Assembly (NCBI RefSeq): GCF_964355755.1
Contig: NC_092679.1
Location: 1,736,001 to 1,800,000, forward strand
Length of the DNA stretch: 64,000 nt
DNA from: Antedon mediterranea
Lineage: Eukaryota; Echinodermata; Crinoidea; Comatulida; Antedonidae
Direction of reading: 5' to 3'
The translations under genes were made by a program, and so were the position numbers. Below, piece after piece: positions 57,401 through 64,000 of this stretch (positions are counted from its first letter, which is position 1; each line of letters starts with the position of its first letter). The notes below the pieces were generated by a model, which was not told the origin of the DNA, searched no databases, and saw only the letters and a program-made list of their open reading frames with translations.

Positions 57401-58885
57401 TTTTATCTCAACCAGACTTTGGTAATTTGTCTATATGCTGTATGATTTATTACATACCAAGTGCTTTTAATAGTTTGTGGTTATGGTGGATGGTAAAACC
57501 ATAAACCCCATATTATATGTAGTATTGTACCATCACCAGTATCAACAAATAAAAAAAAAAAGACAATTTTAAGCTTTATTTTTAGTGTTAATTTGTCAGT
57601 GTTAAATACTACCTAAATATTTAAGGTTTCATGTAATTTGTTTTTTGGTTGTGTTTGACTCTTGGTAAAATGATTAAGCACGTGCTGAGCAATTGGCCTA
57701 TTGGAGTAAGCACACCTTGACTGGTTTAGTACTGGTATTTGTACAGTGGCCTTTTCTACTATCCTCAGACAAAGAGGTTTCAACTAGTTCATGTCCCAGT
57801 CTGTATTGTTGATACGTTACCATAGAAATCAAGGACTTTTTATGAAGGAGATAATATTGCGTTTAGTTCAAGTATTTAAGTGAGTGGATAGTGGTATAAG
57901 ATGAGGAGCAAGTTGTTACTAATATTGGTCCATTACAACGGCGGCGGTGTAAAATAATATGTTACACACTAGATCTTATGTTCTTATGATTTAATTACTT
58001 GTTGTTGATCGCCCAAACATCAAATATTCAATAACGCCAAGGACTACAAATTAGTAGATCTCAACATTTACAACCTAATTTATGGTTAACATTTTACGCT
58101 TGGTTAAATTGGAATATATGTTGGTGCCAGATATTCATAATTTGAAAAGATGATTAATTAAAGATTAACTTTAATTAGCTTATATGTTAATAACAAGTAA
58201 TACATTAAAAAAAGGTTTGTTTTAATTTGTGTTACAAAAATATTGATTGAATACTGTAGTTAAAATATTTACTTTAGTGATTTCAGTTTTGTAGAATATG
58301 AGGAATAAGGGATATTGATGGTATGCCTATACGTAATTGTACATATAGAGGGGAAGGGGACAATAAAATTAACTCAGTACAAGGGGAGGTCTGTGTACGG
58401 TGTGGGAGAAGTGTACTTGGTATACAGAGTATACTATTATTACTACGGAAGGGCCATGTGCAGTGTGCCCTACAATGACTCTTATTTACTGCTGCTGTAA
58501 ATGTACTGTGATATTTCACAATAAGATACTCCTTCCTTGAACCAGACCACACAAGTACTGTACCTCCTTGATGTCTCAGATCTTCATGCAATTCAGCAGC
58601 ATTCAAAAATTGAATATTTCCTTAATAAATTTCAGTATTTTTACAAAATATAAACTCTTCGAATGTACTGTATGTTCAGCTTTGCAAATATTTGATAGAC
58701 ATTTGAAATAACAATGTAAAAAGCTAAATAACTTCCTTTTAAATAGATAATACTGATTCTTTTCATCAGAGAAGGAAGTAGAGTTAGTCTGCTATTCACA
58801 TCGACTGAAACCTAACGATGATCACATGATCTTCCTGTTCTCATATCTTGCGTATATTCTAGATCATGACTCGTTTCCTGGGCCG
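54457..58885 (+). CDS. Unidentified gene, first two candidate coding exons
   Basis: Exon 1, 54457-54556, starts ATGGCGACGGAC and ends ACG TTG G|gtaaga (phase 1). Exon 2, 58770-58885, starts after ttcatcag and is open only in the phase 1 frame; it can end CCG|gtaggg, or read on to TAA at 58943. Together they read MATDASCGASWLSFIID, SYVTYLASEDLLTL, then EKEVELVCYSHRLKPNDD, HMIFLFSYLAYILDHDSFPG. Codon choice and residue mix look coding; two ATGs (54426, 54447) upstream are in another frame and make a short upstream ORF. I do not recognise the family. Further exons, if any, lie beyond 58945 and were not found. Confidence 0.5.
54557..58769 (+). other. Intron between the two candidate exons at 54457-58885
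   Basis: 4.2 kb, AT-rich, with family 1 copy 8 at 56337-56480. An 89-codon frame at 55565-55834 is hydrophobic but has no recognisable motif and no clear splice sites; it is not called. Confidence 0.4.
56337..56480. mobile_element. Inverted-repeat element, family 1, copy 8
   Basis: Left end taaagctctgtctacacta, one internal 21-mer unit, right end tttgatagtgttagaca with an extra t. It lies in the intron of the unidentified gene at 54457-58885. Confidence 0.85.
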
Positions 58886-60474
58886 GTAGGGAAGAGTCAG
58901 CCATTAGATCACACTTGTGCAAACTGTTGCGATCTCCTTGTCTAATACTTTTATACAGTTGCTAGGGTAGTTCATGGTTATGGCAGCCATGTTTTTTTAA
59001 TTGTGCAACTTTCGCTTCGTTTATGAGAACATTATGAAGGTTTGTACATTTAATTATTTTTTTTTAATAATTTTTTTTTATAGACAGTATTGGAATTTAG
59101 GTTATAAAAGTAGTTTAAAGTTACATAATTAGAAATTATGAATGCAAATTTCTGGAGCCACGTTTGAGGAGTATATTTAATTAATTAAAAATCAATTCTA
59201 CCCAACTTAAATTTGACTATTATTTGACTACAGATGTTATTGTTGATTTTTAAACATTTTTATTGCTGTTACTAGTGTTAGATTACAATATACAGCAATT
59301 CCATAAAGTACTGTACTGTAAGTACAGTATTAATCGATTTAAACTTATTGTAGAGACATACATTTTCTAAATATTTGTGACAGTAAAAATTAGTATCACT
59401 GGTTATTTTTAATATAGTTTCTATTCATTTTAAATTGCATTTTCTGAAAAAAATAAAACCTAGGGTTTTCTACAGCAGTTTGTGGAACACTCCTTTACAT
59501 TGTGTGCCATGAAAAGCAAACAGAACTGTAACTATTAAATGAAACAAATATATTCACACGGATACTTGGCAAAAAGATTTTAATGTCTTTTTAAAAAGTT
59601 TATTAGCATACAATACCAATGGGACCTTGTTTTGTTACTCCAAACAGTTTGTTAGAGTTTTCTTTTTAAGTGTATTTGATGAATAAAAGTAAAGGCATTT
59701 ACTTTTGTGAAGTATGTTTGGAACTATCTGACTTGTACACAATACATAAAACATTCTTTTGTTGCTTTGGAAAGTTGTGTTGAATTGGAAATAACTAAAG
59801 CTAAATCCTGAAATCAAACAATGTTGGCATTGATTTTTCTGTTGTATAAAAAAAATCCCCAAAACAAAGGTTCTGTTGACCAGATTTACAGCCAAGATCA
59901 GCAGGAAATGATTATCTATCACCATAGCAACACGAATAAGCCAAGGATGTTTTCAAGATAGGAAGTGAAATTGAAAAGTTCAAGCTTTTAATGACCTCTG
60001 TGCTGCTGTTAGCATAGTATATTTTCCACATGGTAATTTTGACGTTGTAATTACTGTTGAATAATGAGCAGTGCAGTTTCGATTGTCTTTCGGCTTCATT
60101 GATTCGATGAGCTATGCATAGAATATATAATTATTCGGACTCGGATACGGCATTTGAATATTTATTACATTATTAAAATGCGAAGCTTGTACAATATTAA
60201 TTTAAAAAAGTTATAGTCAATTGTCCCAATGAACTCCGAAAAAGGTAACTTAGGTCTGATTTTAGAGCTGTAACAAATGTTTACTTACAAACTTTGAAAA
60301 CATAAAGCTATCTAATTAATTTGAAATTATTAAACAATTTTTATTATTAATATTGATAATAATATCCACAATTGATATTTTAACACGATAGCTTTTGTGA
60401 AGTTAGTATTACATGTGAATTATGAAATATTCCAATAAACTTGTACATTTCCTGGAAATGTTTTGCAATCAGAG

Positions 60475-60646
60475 TAAAGCTTTGTCTAAAGGAGTTTGAC
60501 CAAAAAAGTGTGATGTACCCAAATAATGGTAGTGATATGACCAAATATAGTAGTGATATGATATCATAATGTCCATATTTGGGCACATCACATTTTATTT
60601 TTGTCATATAAAGTTTGATAGTGTAGACAGACCTTAGACAGAGCTT
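60475..60646. mobile_element. Inverted-repeat element, family 1, copy 9
   Basis: Left end taaagctttgtcta; the right arm agtttgatagtgtagacaga is followed by a second cagagctt about 15 bp on, a partial duplication of the end. Confidence 0.82.
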
Positions 60647-63273
60647 GACAATTTTTTTCAGTTTACAAAACAATTCCTGTCAATATGAAAATTCTGTTAT
60701 TAAGATTTCAATTTCTTACTTTTTTCCCATTTGTATATACTGTGTTGATTAATTAATAAAATTTCGTATTAAAAGAATATATAGATAAATCACTTTACTG
60801 ATAAAATCTAGAAAACCAATATTATTGAAAGTTTTCATTACATATATTTGCTACCGAAAATCCATAGCCCTTTATTAAATTAGCCCTAGGGATGAAATCC
60901 TATCAAATGAGGACTCTGTACTGTGATTATTATCTATTGTTTACTGTTACTATGGTAAAGGGAAGCCGTCGCTAGGTATTAACCAAATTGATACACAGTT
61001 CTTCGACTCCATTTTGTAAATAATCATCACTGATAGGCTTTTTGTGAATAACAATTACATGCGTTACAATTATTTGATAAATAATGAATTTAAACATAAT
61101 ACTGTACATGGTAGCTGAATACAAGTTGAAATTGCATATAATTAATTAAATATATCCTCACAGATATTGATTGGCAAACATTATTAAAATTAATGAGGAA
61201 TTGTATTTATTTTGATCTTGTTGTATGACAACATTATTTCTCAAATTAAAAACTCCAAATCCACTTATGTTCTGTCGTATACCGATGAAAGCATTGTGAC
61301 ACGCACTACAGCTAAATAAATATCTAAAAATAGATTATGATGTAATGTTCCCAGGTACTTTGCAATAAAGTAGCCATTTTTGTTTATAAATAACCAACCA
61401 GGAAATATACAACATAAAAGTAATATAATTCTATGTAGTAATGCCAATGGCTCTGTATGTGGTGGACAATGCATTGCAAAAGAACTGTTATTGCACCGAC
61501 AAGGCTAGGAGCTTTTGCTTTGCGATGACCTATGACCTATGCATTGATGTGTTGTCGGTCATGGTCTGGACATGTAAACTACCAAAAATGTATCGGTAGG
61601 AAGCACGTACAAACTTTCCCGCGTCCGCATATCATTACTGTACACCTAACATATTCCTAGGTTGTCGGTTGCTGCAAATCGAAAGCTCCAAAATGTTTTT
61701 ATTCAAATAGAATAAAAAATGCTTCGGCAAAATCGGATAGTAACATCAACAACTAACCATTTGGGTGAATCAGAAGAAAAACTAAACTGAGCCTTGTATT
61801 ATTATTGTAGTGAGAAATGTATCATGGCATTTGCTTTATTACCCACAACTCAAAGAATTTTTAACATAAACTATTTAGAGTACTATGTTTACTTTTAATA
61901 GTGAATGTTTATTTTATGCGTTTGGTACACCTAACCATTTTGTTATTAGCTGTGCATAAACCTGTACATTATAGTATACTCAGTAAAATTGAAAATGTAA
62001 AGCTAAATTGATTCATTTTTTAGGATGTAACAATAACACTTAATAAAAATATGTCACAAAATACCTTTATAATGAAGGTCATTTATTGAATTGTTTGCAA
62101 AATATTTTTGATATAATAAAGCAACAAAGAACGCGATTATCTTTTAAGATAACTATGACATCACACAGAACACAACACATTGAGCACAATACATTTGAAC
62201 ACAATATTCCTTTCATGCGTCAAGAATTTTGTACTTATTATAATTACGTTAATTGACGCAATTTTTATATTTCGTCAAAGTAGAACCGACAATAAAGCTA
62301 TTGTAAAAAACACCCCCATAAATTTTTTCAAACCTGTTTTTGTATCTCTTTTGCAACTTTTTTTTACCTTTATATTTCTATGATCAACAGAAATTTATGA
62401 TAATGATATAATGTATTGTTTGAAGGTTTTTATGGCGAAATCAAATTTTCGTCTGAGAAACTCAACAGTTCTTTTCAGAACTATATGTGATGTACCGCAA
62501 ACTTTATTTATATCAACATTTATTATAATGCTAATGAGAGACTGTCTAATCTAAAGATTTCTCTTACTAACTAGTCTACCATTGTAAGCCTAATATTATG
62601 AAACTAAAGAAGATTGGCCCTCCTGTTTTGGATGATTTTGGAAAAATCAAGGACCATGTGAAAGTTTTCTCAATGATAAACTGAACAAACTGATAACAAA
62701 GGAGTAAATATCTGTAAATCAGATTAACGCTTTATCTTTTCAGTAAAGGTTACAGATTAGATCAAGGGATTAGTAAAAAAGATTAAATCTTGAATTAAAT
62801 TAAGAAATCTCAATACTTTTCCCAAAGTGAATGTTGTAATGTTTGGTTTCCTTGGTGATCACTTAGCAACGATACATTGAGGTCAAATGTCAATCTGGTT
62901 TCATGGCTACACAGTATCTCAGATTTATAACAACTTAATATCAAAAGTATAGATTCAAGGTCTTAAATTATTAATAGGATAATAAATATTTAAATTGAGA
63001 TTAATTTCTATGGATACTTAACATCAAAAAGCTTTGTTTTGCAGTTTTTCCAGTGGTAGGATAATGTATAATTGGTATTGAAGATTTATTATAAATTTAA
63101 ACTCTTCCATTTGGAAAGAAAAGATTGTTTGTGTAAAGATGTTGCCACTTGAGGGCATAGTTAGCATACTGCATCATTTCATTTAATTCAATGAATTTTC
63201 TACTTTAGCATCACACCTCAATCTTCAATGTGAATAGACTATTGTCTATGTAAGTGGCACTCATACTGCCAAC

Positions 63274-63428
63274 AACACTATCAAACTTTATGTGACAACA
63301 AATGTGATAATATGCCCATATGGACACGATGATGTCATATCACTACCATATTTGAGCATATCACTACCATATTTAGGCACAACACTTTTTTTGTCAAACT
63401 AGATTGATAGTGTAGTCTTAGAGCTTTA
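63274..63428. mobile_element. Inverted-repeat element, family 1, copy 10
   Basis: Reverse-oriented core (two tatcactaccatatttgagca-type units) with arms aacactatcaaactttatgt and aaactagattgatagtgtag; the outermost left bases are missing. Confidence 0.82.
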
Positions 63429-64000
63429 TAAAAGTGATAATCACCTCAGATCTTAATGATTGCTTAGTATGGTAAAACAAAAAAAAGATCAACATATCTA
63501 CACATACATTACTTTCTATAGCCTACAGTATTATCAGGTGCGTCGTCTGATTGATGCACTAGTTTCTGTTTAGAATTTCTCGCTGATGCGACTTTCGACA
63601 TCGATAATTACGCTGGCGAAATGAAAATGCATCACATTTTTACCTGATCACTTGTGAGTAGTTTCTATGTGAGCTTTCTTTTTCTCTTTGATTTCTCGTT
63701 TAAATTTAGTTTATCTTGGCAGAGATAAATTGATTGTGAAATGTAAAATTTTTCTTATATTAAAGTTAGATTTGTTAGAAATATAACCTACTTCTAGTAC
63801 TAACATAAAAACTGTATTTTATGTAATTTATCAAAATGGCTTTAATATTAAAATCAAAGGCAAATTTAAAATTTAGAAAACGAGGTCGAAAAATCATTGA
63901 ATCAATTTTTTTTTATAACCCTTTATCCGCCCCTGAAACTAAATTTACAACAAGCTTTAATTTATGCGGTCTAATTTAAATATTTATTGCATATTTATAT

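Larger units (their letters stand above)
58946..64000. other. Right end of the window without a confirmed gene
   Basis: AT-rich with family 1 copies 9 and 10. Short open frames (59635-59925, 60380-60673, 61265-61474, 62180-62383) show no conserved motif; the second overlaps a family 1 element. It may be intron of the gene that starts at 54457. Confidence 0.45.

Noticed and set aside
3042-63428. CRISPR-like array from the repeated 21-mers in family 1 elements
   Set aside because: The units are adjacent tandem copies inside dispersed inverted-repeat elements in a eukaryotic genome, with no spacers.

Overview
The window is nuclear DNA from an animal: AT-rich, with spliced genes, GT-AG introns, dispersed short repeats and a tRNA cluster. 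Echinoderm or another marine deuterostome invertebrate fits best. That is an inference from the gene families, the gene order and the very frequent palindrome TAGGCCTA; no species is assigned.

Layout. (1) Minus strand, 538-16926: a 15-exon gene for a CRIM1-like type I membrane protein. Its order is signal peptide, IGFBP-type cysteine domain, FN3, four VWC, FN3, two VWC, two FN3, one membrane segment and a cytoplasmic tail. I rebuilt it exon by exon; every junction keeps phase and gives about 1108 residues. The last intron appears to be GC-AG, and the tail exon carries four RR-x-S motifs. A 63-bp minisatellite of about 14 units starts at the fifth VWC exon and copies its end together with the 5' splice site. 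(2) Plus strand, 18799-19730: a two-exon BK-channel beta subunit (KCNMB family). (3) Minus strand, 21702-33277: three bZIP genes, two ATF3/JDP2-like and one FOS, each with a 108-nt phase 0-0 exon for the basic region. (4) Plus strand, 44502-45665: an intronless rhodopsin-class GPCR with a lysine- and serine-rich third intracellular loop. (5) Plus strand, 46899-49807: LCLAT1, including a 10-nt microexon. (6) 50455-51483: a tandem duplication carrying tRNA-Val(AAC)-like genes. (7) 54457-58885: two phase-matched exons of an unrecognised gene.

The rest is intergenic or intronic. It holds ten copies of a short inverted-repeat element (MITE family 1), at least five copies of a second one (family 2), tRNA-derived SINE-like pieces, minisatellites, a run of palindromic hairpins and a C-rich tract.

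FOS beside ATF3/JDP2 recalls the vertebrate FOS-JDP2-BATF cluster. CRIM1-like, FOS and LCLAT1 together recall CRIM1, FOSL2 and LCLAT1 on human 2p. The window may therefore keep part of an old bilaterian linkage group. The N-terminal coding exon(s) of FOS were not found.
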